The notes beneath the pieces are model-generated. The model searched no databases. It saw only the letters and a program-made list of their open reading frames with translations, and was not told the DNA's origin. Made by a program: the position numbers and the translations under genes. A stretch of 64,000 nt of DNA from Ignavibacteriota bacterium. Lineage in GTDB: Bacteria > Bacteroidota > Ignavibacteria > Kapaibacteriales > UBA2268. Positions 8,586 through 19,449 of this stretch are shown in pieces (position 1 is the stretch's first letter; each line of letters opens with the position of its first letter). The DNA lies in the NCBI GenBank assembly GCA_019637995.1, contig JAHBUQ010000002.1, positions 1,131,428 through 1,195,427 of the forward strand. Reading direction: 5' to 3'.

Positions 8586-11500
8586 ATGGTAATTAGAAGG
8601 TTTCTTATACTTTCAATGATGTTATTAGCAACATCAATCCTCTCTCACTCACAGGTTCTGGTTCACTACTGGAATTTTAATGACCCCACAAATCTTGCCA
8701 CACTAACCACCCCTTACTCAATGCTGAACGGAGCAGGTATTACTCATATACCCGGGGGAATTAGTCAGATTGATGTAGCTGGAGGCACAGGTCAGAATTT
8801 CAATGTAGATAACCTTAATGCCAGATTTGGTGATGCATCAGGAAATCATTTAAGATTCAATGACCCAATTGGAGGTGCATTAGTATTTTCATTACCTACA
8901 ACAGGATTTTCTGATGTAGTAGTAAAATATGCCACACGTCGTTCAGGTTCAGGTGCCGGCTGGCAGATAGTTCATTACACAACTGACGGGCAAAATTATA
9001 TTGTTTTAGATACAATACTTCCAAATAATGGTAACCCTACTTTAATTACTTTAGATTTTTCTGCAATCGAAGCAGTAAATGATAATGCTGATTTCAAAAT
9101 TAGGTTTACTTTCGAACAAGGTCCCGGTGGTACGGTTGGTAATAACCGTTTTGATAATTTTACTCTCGAAGGAATTTCTGAAGAAGGCGACATTTTCCCA
9201 CCGGTTGTTACTTTTGCCCCAGTCAATAATGCTATTGAAATTCCGGTAAATGTTAAACCGACTATTACATTCAATGAAAACATCAGGTTGGTAAATAATG
9301 CAGAAATAAATAATTCAAATGCTGCTTCAGTAATCATTTTCAAAATGAATAATGCCAATGGAAGTAACGTTCCTTTTACAGCAACATACAGCGATAAAGT
9401 ATTAACAGTAATACCAAATCAAAATTTAGCTAATAGTCAAACATATTATCTTGCACTAATAGCAAATTCAATCGAAGACTTCAGCGATAATGCAATTGAA
9501 GATGTTCAGTCAATCCAATTCACTACAATTTCATTGCAGACTCAATTCAACAAAGGCGATTTGATTCCTGTTGCTTATAGAATGAACTCGACTGGCACAC
9601 CAGATGAAATAGCACTTTTAACTACAGTTAATATATTACCCGGCACAAAAATCAATATTACTGATGCTAAATATACAGATAATGCACAGTCACAGTGCAG
9701 CGGCGGTATTGTATGGACTGCACCACAGAGCGGAATTCCTGCCGGTACAGTAATTCAGATTCAGAATGATGATAATATTGCCAATTTTGGTACAGTTACC
9801 GGTTCATCTTTTGGTCTTAGTTCAAGTGGGGATCAGGTAATTGTTTATACTGGTACAGCACAGAATCCGAACTATATCACAGCACTTTCTTCTAACGCAT
9901 GGATTGCTAATAATACTACTTGCGGCGGTAGTCTTTCAAAAATTCCCGCCGGATTGACTGATGGAATAAATTCAATTAATTTAAGCACAGCACCAGATAA
10001 TGTCAATGGTAATACAGTTAATGCATTTTATAACGGACCTCAGAATTTACCTTTCAATCAATTAAGACCATTAATATTAGACCCTCAAAATTGGGTTGGA
10101 ACTGCATCAGGAACTCCTGCACAGGTATGGCCCTCATGGGCATTCCCAGGACCACCAACAGTTGTTGAAGTAACTGTTATCAATTACAACACAATAAGGG
10201 TAGTATTCAATAAAGATATGAATGAAGCATCGGCGACTAATATTAATAATTTCACAGGTGTAAACGGACTTGCAGCTATTACAAGAAGCAACAACGGTAA
10301 CTTGCGTGATACATTATGGTTAAATTACAGTGGTTCATTTCAATCCGGAAATAATTATACTCTCACAATTCAGAATGTAATGGATAGCGAAGGTCAGGTT
10401 ATGTTCACTCCTTACTTATTCAATTTCAATTATGAAACAAAAATTTCATTTGCAAGCAACTTCTTGGTATTTGAAGAAGATGATATTTTTGCAAAAGTAG
10501 TATTGAAAATTGAAAATCCTTCAAATGCAAGCGTGAATTTAGTTCCAAAACCTGCACCATTCAGTACAGCAACAGTTAACAGTGATTTCACTTTCAATAC
10601 TCAAACTATCAATATTACTCCTACAAGCAATTTGGAACTTACTTTTAATATTCCGATTATTAATGATAATATTCCGGAAGATGATGAATATTTTGTATTA
10701 AGTCTTGAAAATGCAAACGGAGTAACAATTAGCGGTTTCAACTATGCTACTATTTACATAAGAGATAATGACACAAAAATAGTTGCTCCAAAAGATGAAC
10801 TTCAACTTACATATATTGGTAGCTTTGATGCTGACCCTGCTACAACAAGCACAACAGAAATAGTAGCTTATGACCCGATAAGTAAAAGATTATTCCTAAC
10901 ATCTGCTATTGAAAATCGCTTTGATATTTCTGATTTTTCTAATCCTTCAATTATTCAGAAAATTAAATCTATTAATATGACTCCTTACGGCGGTATTACA
11001 AGTGTTGCCGTAAATAATGGTGTTGTTGCAGTTGCAAGCCCAAATGCAGATGAAACTCTTCCGGGTAAGGTAGTTTTTTTTGATACCGATGGTAACTATT
11101 TAAATCACGTTACTGTGGGTTCGCTTCCAGATATGGTGGTATTTACTAATGACGGAAAAAAAGTATTGACTGCTAACGAAGGTCAGCCAAATAATGCTTA
11201 TACTATTGACCCTGAAGGTTCGGTAAGTATTATTGATATTAGCGGCGGTATTCAAAATTTAACACAGAATAATGTAACTACTCTGGATTTCACACAGTTT
11301 AATGCAAATGAAGCTGAGTTGATTGAATCAGGTGTCAGAAAATTAAAGAAATCAAGTACGTTATCGCAAGACCTTGAGCCGGAATATATAACTATATCTG
11401 CAGATAATGAAAAAGCATGGGTAACATTGCAGGAAAATAATGCTATAGCTGAAATTAATCTTACCAATAATTCAATTTCTTCTATTTGGGCTTTAGGTAC

Positions 11501-13094
11501 AAGAAGTGCGATGATTACCGGAAATGGTTTTGACGCTTCAGACAATAATAATGAAATTCTGATTGCTAATTGGCCCGTGAAATCATTCTTTATTCCTGAT
11601 GCAGTTTCATCATTTTCACAAAATGGTACAACTTTCCTTGTTACTGCAAATGAAGGTGATGAAAAAGAATTTTCAGCTTTAAATGAAAGAACTACAGTTG
11701 GTAATAATAATTACAGACTGGACCCTAATGTATTTCCTAATTCAGATGTATTGAAACAAAGCTATAATCTTGGAAGATTCAGAGTCTCAAATCTACATGG
11801 TGATGCTGATGGTGATGGATTTTATGAAGAAATTTACAGTGTTGGCACCCGCTCATTCTCAATTTGGAATTCTGATACTAAATCATTAGTATGGGATTCA
11901 AAAAACGAATTCGAACAAATTATTGCTAAACATCCGCAATATAAATCAATTTTCAATGCTGATAACGGTGGAAGTTCAACTCCAAAAGCAAGAAGTCGTG
12001 CAAAAGGTCCTGAGCCGGAAGGTGTTGCTCTTGCAAGAATTGGAAATGAGCATTATGCGTTTATTGGTCTTGAAAGAGTTGGTGGTGTGATGGCTTACAA
12101 TATCACAAATCCAAATAATCCGTATTTTGTTGATTATCACAACAGCAGAATTGAAACAAATAATGGCGACCTTGCTCCTGAAGGAATAATCTTCATAAAT
12201 TGGGATGAAAGTCCTGATGGTAACAACTATGTTCTTGTAGCTAATGAAATTAGTGGTACAGTTTCAGTTTATCAGATTATTACTAAACCTGAAATAAATC
12301 TTAATACGGTTGTTGCTTGCAAAAATCAAGCTGCTGAATTAGGAAACAAAATTGGTAATAATATTGTCAGTATAATTAATGGTTCAGGGGATTATTCTTA
12401 CACATGGTCACCTTCAGCAGGACTTATTAATGCAGGTTCTGGTAACCCGATTGTTGCAAATCCACAGTATACAACCTATTACACTCTAACTGCTAAAGAT
12501 AATGTAACAGGAAAGACAGCTCAGGGTATGGTAAAATTGGAAGTATCCGCTTCACCAATTTTGAATACTCCATTGATTGTGCGACATCCAAAAAATACAG
12601 TTCTCGATTTATCTTCAATCACTGATGGAAATATCTCAAGCGGCTTAGCTCCTTACTCTGTTTTATGGAATGATGCTAATGGAAATATCATTGAAGATAT
12701 TATGATTATTCCTCAAATCGGTACAAATCAGTATTTCGCAACGGCAATTGATGACAATGGATGCTTCTCTGCAACCAAAAGAGTTGTTGTTTATGTCAGT
12801 CCAAGAAAAGATGCTACCGAAGAGGATATTGCATTTGGTGTAAACGGTGAAATAGTGCTTGAAACTTATCCCAACCCGGTTAATGATATTATGATTGCAA
12901 ATTTCGGACTTTCAACTTCGAGTGCTGCTAAGTTAATTATCAGTGATATGACTGGTGCAGAAATCTTGATTAGCAATATCAATTCTTTAGCGGATAATTT
13001 CGAAATCAATCTGAGTAAATTATCTTCAGGTGTATATTTCATTACTGTCCAAACTGAAAGCGACAAAGTTGTGAAAAAATTCATAAAGCGATAA
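8586..13094 (+). CDS. Large secreted mosaic protein: Ig-like, Calx-beta, choice-of-anchor I and T9SS sorting domains
   Basis: 1502 residues. A signal peptide (1-22, ends SILSHSQ) is followed by a jelly-roll-like region (25-190), an SbsA-type Ig-like domain (PPVVTFAPVNNAIEIPVNVK, about 205-310), a Gly/Ser-rich lamin-tail-like region (315-520), a second Ig-like domain (PTVVEVTVINYNTIRVVFNK), a Calx-beta-like domain ending in IYIRDND (near 735), then a long beta-propeller of the choice-of-anchor I type (VTANEGDEKEF, GPEPEGVALARIG, about 745-1240), a PKD-like stretch and a C-terminal T9SS type A sorting domain (ETYPNPVNDIM to KKFIKR). The propeller resembles esterase-like or phytase-like secreted proteins, but no catalytic residues can be named. 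Exported through T9SS and probably surface-anchored or released. Adhesion or extracellular phosphate/ester metabolism are possible roles. Confidence 0.85.
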   Translation: MVIRRFLILSMMLLATSILSHSQVLVHYWNFNDPTNLATLTTPYSMLNGAGITHIPGGISQIDVAGGTGQNFNVDNLNARFGDASGNHLRFNDPIGGALVFSLPTTGFSDVVVKYATRRSGSGAGWQIVHYTTDGQNYIVLDTILPNNGNPTLITLDFSAIEAVNDNADFKIRFTFEQGPGGTVGNNRFDNFTLEGISEEGDIFPPVVTFAPVNNAIEIPVNVKPTITFNENIRLVNNAEINNSNAASVIIFKMNNANGSNVPFTATYSDKVLTVIPNQNLANSQTYYLALIANSIEDFSDNAIEDVQSIQFTTISLQTQFNKGDLIPVAYRMNSTGTPDEIALLTTVNILPGTKINITDAKYTDNAQSQCSGGIVWTAPQSGIPAGTVIQIQNDDNIANFGTVTGSSFGLSSSGDQVIVYTGTAQNPNYITALSSNAWIANNTTCGGSLSKIPAGLTDGINSINLSTAPDNVNGNTVNAFYNGPQNLPFNQLRPLILDPQNWVGTASGTPAQVWPSWAFPGPPTVVEVTVINYNTIRVVFNKDMNEASATNINNFTGVNGLAAITRSNNGNLRDTLWLNYSGSFQSGNNYTLTIQNVMDSEGQVMFTPYLFNFNYETKISFASNFLVFEEDDIFAKVVLKIENPSNASVNLVPKPAPFSTATVNSDFTFNTQTINITPTSNLELTFNIPIINDNIPEDDEYFVLSLENANGVTISGFNYATIYIRDNDTKIVAPKDELQLTYIGSFDADPATTSTTEIVAYDPISKRLFLTSAIENRFDISDFSNPSIIQKIKSINMTPYGGITSVAVNNGVVAVASPNADETLPGKVVFFDTDGNYLNHVTVGSLPDMVVFTNDGKKVLTANEGQPNNAYTIDPEGSVSIIDISGGIQNLTQNNVTTLDFTQFNANEAELIESGVRKLKKSSTLSQDLEPEYITISADNEKAWVTLQENNAIAEINLTNNSISSIWALGTRSAMITGNGFDASDNNNEILIANWPVKSFFIPDAVSSFSQNGTTFLVTANEGDEKEFSALNERTTVGNNNYRLDPNVFPNSDVLKQSYNLGRFRVSNLHGDADGDGFYEEIYSVGTRSFSIWNSDTKSLVWDSKNEFEQIIAKHPQYKSIFNADNGGSSTPKARSRAKGPEPEGVALARIGNEHYAFIGLERVGGVMAYNITNPNNPYFVDYHNSRIETNNGDLAPEGIIFINWDESPDGNNYVLVANEISGTVSVYQIITKPEINLNTVVACKNQAAELGNKIGNNIVSIINGSGDYSYTWSPSAGLINAGSGNPIVANPQYTTYYTLTAKDNVTGKTAQGMVKLEVSASPILNTPLIVRHPKNTVLDLSSITDGNISSGLAPYSVLWNDANGNIIEDIMIIPQIGTNQYFATAIDDNGCFSATKRVVVYVSPRKDATEEDIAFGVNGEIVLETYPNPVNDIMIANFGLSTSSAAKLIISDMTGAEILISNINSLADNFEINLSKLSSGVYFITVQTESDKVVKKFIKR

Positions 13095-13118
13095 TTTATT
13101 TGAAATATGTAAAATAAA

Positions 13119-13155
13119 ATCCCGATTGTAATTTACGATCGGGATATTATTTTTT
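13119..13155 (+). terminator. Rho-independent terminator
   Basis: ATCCCGAT (13119-13126) pairs with ATCGGGAT (13138-13145), with a loop of 11 nt, followed by ATTATTTTTTA. It starts 25 bp after the stop codon of the large T9SS gene and would end that message. Confidence 0.8.
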
Positions 13156-13298
13156 ACAAAGTAAGACTATTTATTTTATTCGAAAGATAAGTAATTCTTA
13201 AAAGATTGAGACGCGAAAAACCTGTATTTGATTTTTTTAAAATAGAACCGGATTTATAAGTAATGACTGGGATGATGTATATTAATCAAGTCTTAGCA

Positions 13299-14591
13299 TT
13301 ACATTTTTGAGTGTAATGAAAGTTGTCTTGCCAACTGTGCTGTGATATGTTTTCGATTATAATTATCGGCGTTATCTTTATCAGGCTCCGGAAGATTTGA
13401 ATCTTTCCATAATAAATAGATTTTTTTCACAACCGAAGAAATTTCTTTGACTTTTTTATTATCAACAATGAATCCTGCTTTAGTATCTTTAACAATAGAT
13501 GATATCTGACCCTGTGGACCGAGATATAAAATTGGCTTCATAGCTCCAATGTATTCGTAGAGTTTGCCGGGTGTACGTATTGTATCATTTACTGTAAGCC
13601 ATAGAACATTTGATTCAATCAGATTCTGAACGGCTTCTTTGTGATTCAGGTATCCTGTCAGAGTGCATATATTAGCAACTTTATATCTTTTAATAAGTCT
13701 CGTGTGAGAGGGTCTCATTAAGCCTACAAAACGTAGTTCGATTTCATCAGTTGCATCAGGATAATCTTTTAGAAATAAGTTTATGGCTTTAAGAAAATAC
13801 TTTGGAGTCCGGTCATCCTGAAATAAGCCACTATGTGTAAATACGAGTTTGCGTGTATTAATTGTAGCAGGAATATTTACGAAATCCTCAGGGTCATAAC
13901 CGTGAGGGAGTATTACAACATCGTCGTGCGATAGGAAACGGTACCTTTTTAAAAGTAGTTCCTTAGCATACCTTGTAATTACAAAAGCTCGTTCTGATAC
14001 TGTCAATACAGATTTTTCCAGTTCAATATTATAATTCTTATGCCACAATGTCGGATAGAAATGAAAAGGATTATCCACCCAATTATCGCGATAATCAATT
14101 ACAAATGGTATATCATACTTTTCTGAAAGTTCTTTGGCAATCAAAAAGCTGGTAAATGGTGGAGCCGTAGCAAAAATTATTTTAATATCATGCTCCTGAA
14201 TTATTTTTTCAGCTTCTTTAAGAGCAAACTTTTTCCAATGAATCTTTGAATCAGGTTGCTTAAAAAACCTAACGATAGCAGCTCCAATTCTTTGTTTGAA
14301 ATAATTAGGAAATTTACGTGGTTTACTTTTGATTTTGGATTTACGCTTGGATTCAGGGACTTTGAATATTTTGACAATATCAGGAATTTCCTCAAGAAGT
14401 GTATCGTCGTAAGCATAATAATCAGAATTTTCCGTAGTTAAAACTACCGGATTCCAACCGAAATCCGGAAGATATTTAACAAATTTGAGTGTCCTTTGTA
14501 CACCACTAAGTCCCATAGGCGGGAAATAGTAAGCTATTACCAGCGCATTTAGATTGCTTTCGGGAAAAATATCATCCACTAATTCAGACAT
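13299..14591 (-). CDS. Glycosyltransferase, GT4-like
   Basis: About 430 residues from the ATG at 14591 (MSELVDDIFPES). The open frame continues upstream to 14678 but would overlap the M24 gene by 71 bp, so the later ATG is chosen. The N-terminal domain has LVIAYYFPPMGLSGVQRTLKF, the glycine loop typical of GT-B retaining transferases; the C-terminal domain has FTHSGLFQDDRTPKYFLKA, ICTLTGYLNHKEAVQNL and GKLYEYIGAMKPILYLGP, where the donor-binding E-x7-E is partly kept. It likely transfers a sugar from an NDP donor in the cytoplasm for envelope polysaccharide. Substrate unknown. Confidence 0.8.
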   Translation of the reverse strand: MSELVDDIFPESNLNALVIAYYFPPMGLSGVQRTLKFVKYLPDFGWNPVVLTTENSDYYAYDDTLLEEIPDIVKIFKVPESKRKSKIKSKPRKFPNYFKQRIGAAIVRFFKQPDSKIHWKKFALKEAEKIIQEHDIKIIFATAPPFTSFLIAKELSEKYDIPFVIDYRDNWVDNPFHFYPTLWHKNYNIELEKSVLTVSERAFVITRYAKELLLKRYRFLSHDDVVILPHGYDPEDFVNIPATINTRKLVFTHSGLFQDDRTPKYFLKAINLFLKDYPDATDEIELRFVGLMRPSHTRLIKRYKVANICTLTGYLNHKEAVQNLIESNVLWLTVNDTIRTPGKLYEYIGAMKPILYLGPQGQISSIVKDTKAGFIVDNKKVKEISSVVKKIYLLWKDSNLPEPDKDNADNYNRKHITAQLARQLSLHSKM

Positions 14592-14607
14592 TCTATTTTT
14601 TTCATTA

Positions 14608-15735
14608 TCAAATAACATCAATTTCTTCAGGGGCGGCAAGAAGCAATTCGCCACCATTCTTTGAGACAAGGAAAACATCCTCGGCTCTTATACCATATTT
14701 ATCACCCATATAAATTCCCGGTTCGACGCCTATAACACATTCTTCCGGAATCATTTGTTCGGTTACTTCATAAGAAATTATTGGCTGCTCAATCGGCTGA
14801 AGACCAATGCCATGGCCAAAACCATGCTTGAAATATTCGCCATAACCATCTTTCATAATAGAGTTGCGGCAAATTGAATCAAGATTCTTAGCAAACATTC
14901 CGGGTCTTACTTCTTTAAGAGCTAAACGACGGGCTTTTTTTAGTGATTCATAAACTGATTTATGCTCTTTGGTAACTCTGCCCATTGCAACAGTACGAGA
15001 AACAGCTGTGCCGTAACCTTTATACTTAACACCAAAGTCAATAATGACAAGTTCTTGTTTTTTGATTTTCTTTTCAGACGGATTACCGTTAACTTGAGCA
15101 CATCTAGGACCGGAAACGACGATTATATCCTGCGGCTCACCTTCAGAGCCGTGAAGACGACACTGATGGGAAATTTCATTAGCAACTTCGATTTCGGACA
15201 TTCCAACTTTAATAAATCCAAGCATATACTTATAAACTTGCTCAGAAAGCACAAGTGATTTTTTTATACAATCAAGCTCTTCGGGATCTTTGGGCTGAGT
15301 AAAGCGTGAAACAAGGTCATCAGCAGGTTTGAATTTTATGGGTCTTATTTTATTGCGAATTTCGACTGCTTCAGAGTATGGCATAGAATCGGCTTCAAAA
15401 CTTATACCCTGAACACCTTTCAGAACTTTATTTTTAACCAGATATATCCATGGATCGCGAGTAATATGCGTTTTCAAATTTGGTAATTGATAAAGCTCGT
15501 CCTTGATTTGTTCTTCATAAGTATCATCAGTAACGAAATGGATTTCATTTTCCATTATGAAAAGTAAAGCATTTGAGCCAGAAAAGTTAGTAAGATATCT
15601 TATATTTGGCATAAAGCTGACAGCAATAGCTTCAGATTTTTGCTCTTCAAGAGAAAATCTTAGCTGGTCAAGTCTTCTATCCACAATTTTAGGATACTTA
15701 TTTGTAGTCTGCTGATTTATAATCTTTTTCGCCAT
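14608..15735 (-). CDS. M24 peptidase-family protein (Xaa-Pro aminopeptidase homologue) missing catalytic residues
   Basis: 375 residues with the two-domain creatinase layout: N-terminal domain 18-145 and pita-bread domain 150-375. Expected metal ligands Asp233 (IIDFG), His308 (GFGHGIG), Glu338 (GVEPGIY) and Glu352 (RAEDVFL) are present. The second metal Asp, 11 residues after Asp233, is Ala244 (GYGTAVSRT instead of GYxxDxTRT). The His of the PHG motif is Asn216 (VNGNPS) and the His of HExP is Ile315 (PIEQP). With one ligand and two active-site His lost, ordinary dimetal aminopeptidase activity is unlikely. It may be a binding protein or an altered enzyme. It lies 20 bp after guaB. Confidence 0.85.
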   Translation of the reverse strand: MAKKIINQQTTNKYPKIVDRRLDQLRFSLEEQKSEAIAVSFMPNIRYLTNFSGSNALLFIMENEIHFVTDDTYEEQIKDELYQLPNLKTHITRDPWIYLVKNKVLKGVQGISFEADSMPYSEAVEIRNKIRPIKFKPADDLVSRFTQPKDPEELDCIKKSLVLSEQVYKYMLGFIKVGMSEIEVANEISHQCRLHGSEGEPQDIIVVSGPRCAQVNGNPSEKKIKKQELVIIDFGVKYKGYGTAVSRTVAMGRVTKEHKSVYESLKKARRLALKEVRPGMFAKNLDSICRNSIMKDGYGEYFKHGFGHGIGLQPIEQPIISYEVTEQMIPEECVIGVEPGIYMGDKYGIRAEDVFLVSKNGGELLLAAPEEIDVI

Positions 15736-15755
15736 ACAGATTTAGCCATTAATAA

Positions 15756-17222
15756 TTAAACAAAGTAATTTGGTGATTCTTTAGTAATAGAAACATTATG
15801 CGGGTGAGATTCTCTTAATCCGGCATTTGTGATTCTGTTAAATTTTGCATTCTTTTTCATTTCCTCGATATTTCGACAACCGCAGTATCCCATAGCTGAG
15901 CGTAATCCGCCAATTATCTGATAAATAGTATCACTCATTGAGCCTTTGTAAGGTACTCTTCCTTCGATACCTTCCGGAACAAATTTATTGATTTCATCCT
16001 CAGCATCCTGAAAATATCTGTCTGCAGAGCCTTGGCTCATTGCTCCAAGAGAGCCCATACCACGATAAATTTTATAAGCACGACGCTCATAAATGACTTT
16101 CTCTCCCGGGCTTTCTTCGTGACCTGCAAGCATATTGCCAATCATTACTGAATCTGCACCAGAAGCAATCGCTTTAGCAACATCCCCTGTTTGTTTGATA
16201 CCGCCGTCAGCAATAACGGGTATATCATATTGGGCTGCTACTTCGGCGACATTCATTATTGCTGATAGTTGAGGGACACCCACGCCTGCTACAATTCTTG
16301 TCGTGCATATCGAGCCCGGACCAATACCTATTTTGAGTCCATCAGCACCCGCATCAATCAATGCTTTAGCTGCATCGCCTGTTGCGATATTTCCACCAAT
16401 AACCTGGAGTGTCGGATAAGTGCTTTTTATTCTGCTTACCATATTGAGAACACCGGCGGAATGCCCGTGTGCTGTATCTACAAAAACTACGTCAACACCT
16501 TTTTCGACAAGAGCTGCTATTCTGTCCATAGTATCTGGCGTTACGCCAAGTGCAGCGGCTACTCTAAGTCTGCCGCCCTCATCTTTGCATGCATTTGGAT
16601 GTTTTTTCTTTTTTTCGATGTCTTTAAAAGTAATCAATCCTCTAAGTATATAATCATCATCAACTACAGGCAATTTCTCGATTCTCTGTTGCTTTAAAAC
16701 AAGCTCGGCATCTTCAAGAGTTGCTCCAACCGGTACAGTGATGAGATTTTTCGTTGTCATAATCTCAAGGATTGGCTGGTTAGGATTTGGTTTGAATCTC
16801 AAATCACGATTAGTCACAATTCCAATTAGCTTTTTATTATCATCAATAATTGGAATACCTGAAATATGATATAATGACATCAGGTGCAAAGCATCGGAAA
16901 CTTTTTTATCACTCGTCAGAGTAATTGGATTGCGTATCATACCACTTTCGGAGCGTTTTACTCTATCCACTTGCTCAGCTTGCTTTTCGATAGTAAGGTT
17001 CTTGTGAATTACACCCAAGCCACCCTCACGAGCAATAGCAATAGCCATATTTGCTTCCGTAACAGAGTCCATAGCAGCACTTATAACCGGAATGTTCAAA
17101 GAAATGCTTTTAGTGAGTCTTGTGCTGATATTTGTTTCACGAGGTAATACTTCTGAATATGAAGGAATCAGTAGAACATCGTCGTAAGTTATACCTTCAT
17201 ATAAAATTTTACCGTTATCCAT
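15756..17222 (-). CDS. guaB: Inosine-5'-monophosphate dehydrogenase
   Basis: 488 residues, full length. It oxidises IMP to XMP with NAD+, the rate-limiting step to GMP. The N-terminal barrel begins [17 protein letters not shown]. Two CBS domains are inserted at about 95-205 ([17 protein letters not shown], then [20 protein letters not shown]) and probably bind adenine nucleotides. The catalytic loop [18 protein letters not shown] holds the nucleophilic Cys near residue 300. [20 protein letters not shown] binds phosphate and the flap contains [10 protein letters not shown]. It precedes the M24 gene by 20 bp. Nothing unusual. Confidence 0.96.
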   Translation of the reverse strand: MDNGKILYEGITYDDVLLIPSYSEVLPRETNISTRLTKSISLNIPVISAAMDSVTEANMAIAIAREGGLGVIHKNLTIEKQAEQVDRVKRSESGMIRNPITLTSDKKVSDALHLMSLYHISGIPIIDDNKKLIGIVTNRDLRFKPNPNQPILEIMTTKNLITVPVGATLEDAELVLKQQRIEKLPVVDDDYILRGLITFKDIEKKKKHPNACKDEGGRLRVAAALGVTPDTMDRIAALVEKGVDVVFVDTAHGHSAGVLNMVSRIKSTYPTLQVIGGNIATGDAAKALIDAGADGLKIGIGPGSICTTRIVAGVGVPQLSAIMNVAEVAAQYDIPVIADGGIKQTGDVAKAIASGADSVMIGNMLAGHEESPGEKVIYERRAYKIYRGMGSLGAMSQGSADRYFQDAEDEINKFVPEGIEGRVPYKGSMSDTIYQIIGGLRSAMGYCGCRNIEEMKKNAKFNRITNAGLRESHPHNVSITKESPNYFV

Positions 17223-17364
17223 AACTTGATTTAATTATGGCTTCATAAAAAGCCGAATTTTAAAATATAATTATATAGTTAGTAAGAAATCTTGTATATT
17301 CATTAATAGCGAAAATCAATTTCTATAATTCTAATATTTATAAATTATAAATACAAATACAGTA

Positions 17365-17784
17365 TTAATTAACCCTTCTCATTGTAGCGGCTTTTAATTG
17401 AGCTTGCCTGTATGCCAGATTAGATGAAAATAACAGTTTATCGCTAATAGCAGAACTGACTGATATTTCATTTTTTAAATTGCCGATAGCTTCAATAACC
17501 TTATCTTTGTCAATTTCATCAGCATTGACTGCATTTTCAACTAAAATTGATACTTTATTATCATTGACCTCAACAAATCCAGTTCCTGCAGCAAAATAAA
17601 CCAGCTTATTTTCGCTAGACATGATTTTGATCACTCCCGTATCAAGTGATGATACAATCGGTGCGTGATTGATTAAAACCTCAAAAGGCGAATACGAGCC
17701 AGGTACATTTACCGACACAGCGTCGCCTGAATAAACGACGCTCTGCGGTGTAATAATATCAACTTTTAAATATTTATCTGCCAT
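17365..17784 (-). CDS. atpC: F1F0 ATP synthase subunit epsilon
   Basis: 139 residues. The N-terminal beta-sandwich is clear (LKVDIITPQSVVYSGDAVSV, then GSYSPFEVLINHAPIVSSL and GVIKIMSS), followed by a short helical hairpin with AYRQAQLKAATMRRV at the end. Epsilon sits on the central stalk, couples F1 to F0 and can inhibit ATP hydrolysis. It lies 9 bp after atpD. The other atp genes are not in this window; a separate atpDC pair is usual in Bacteroidota and Chlorobi. Confidence 0.93.
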   Translation of the reverse strand: MADKYLKVDIITPQSVVYSGDAVSVNVPGSYSPFEVLINHAPIVSSLDTGVIKIMSSENKLVYFAAGTGFVEVNDNKVSILVENAVNADEIDKDKVIEAIGNLKNEISVSSAISDKLLFSSNLAYRQAQLKAATMRRVN

Positions 17785-17793
17785 AATGATTCT

Positions 17794-19305
<1,512 letters not shown>

Positions 19306-19449
19306 AAACTTATGATTTTGTTGATTAAATTAAGTCGCTTTTTTTGAATTTTATTTTTTTTAGTGAGCAGTTTTATATTATGCAATTTTATTCAGGTCTT
19401 AATCAGGAAATTCAGAATCGTAATGAAGTATGATAATTAGAATATATTT

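Noticed and set aside
14592..14678. N-terminal extension of the glycosyltransferase
   Set aside because: These codons overlap the M24 gene end and lack similarity to the family; the ATG at 14591 gives the usual N-terminus.
17128..17146. parS-like word TTGTTTCACGAGG inside guaB
   Set aside because: Only the first half (TGTTTCACG) matches the parS consensus; the second half has no symmetry and it lies in conserved coding sequence.
17226..17260. Terminator after atpC
   Set aside because: The small hairpin GGCTT/AAGCC lies more than 100 bp from the atpC stop and lacks a T run; not convincing.
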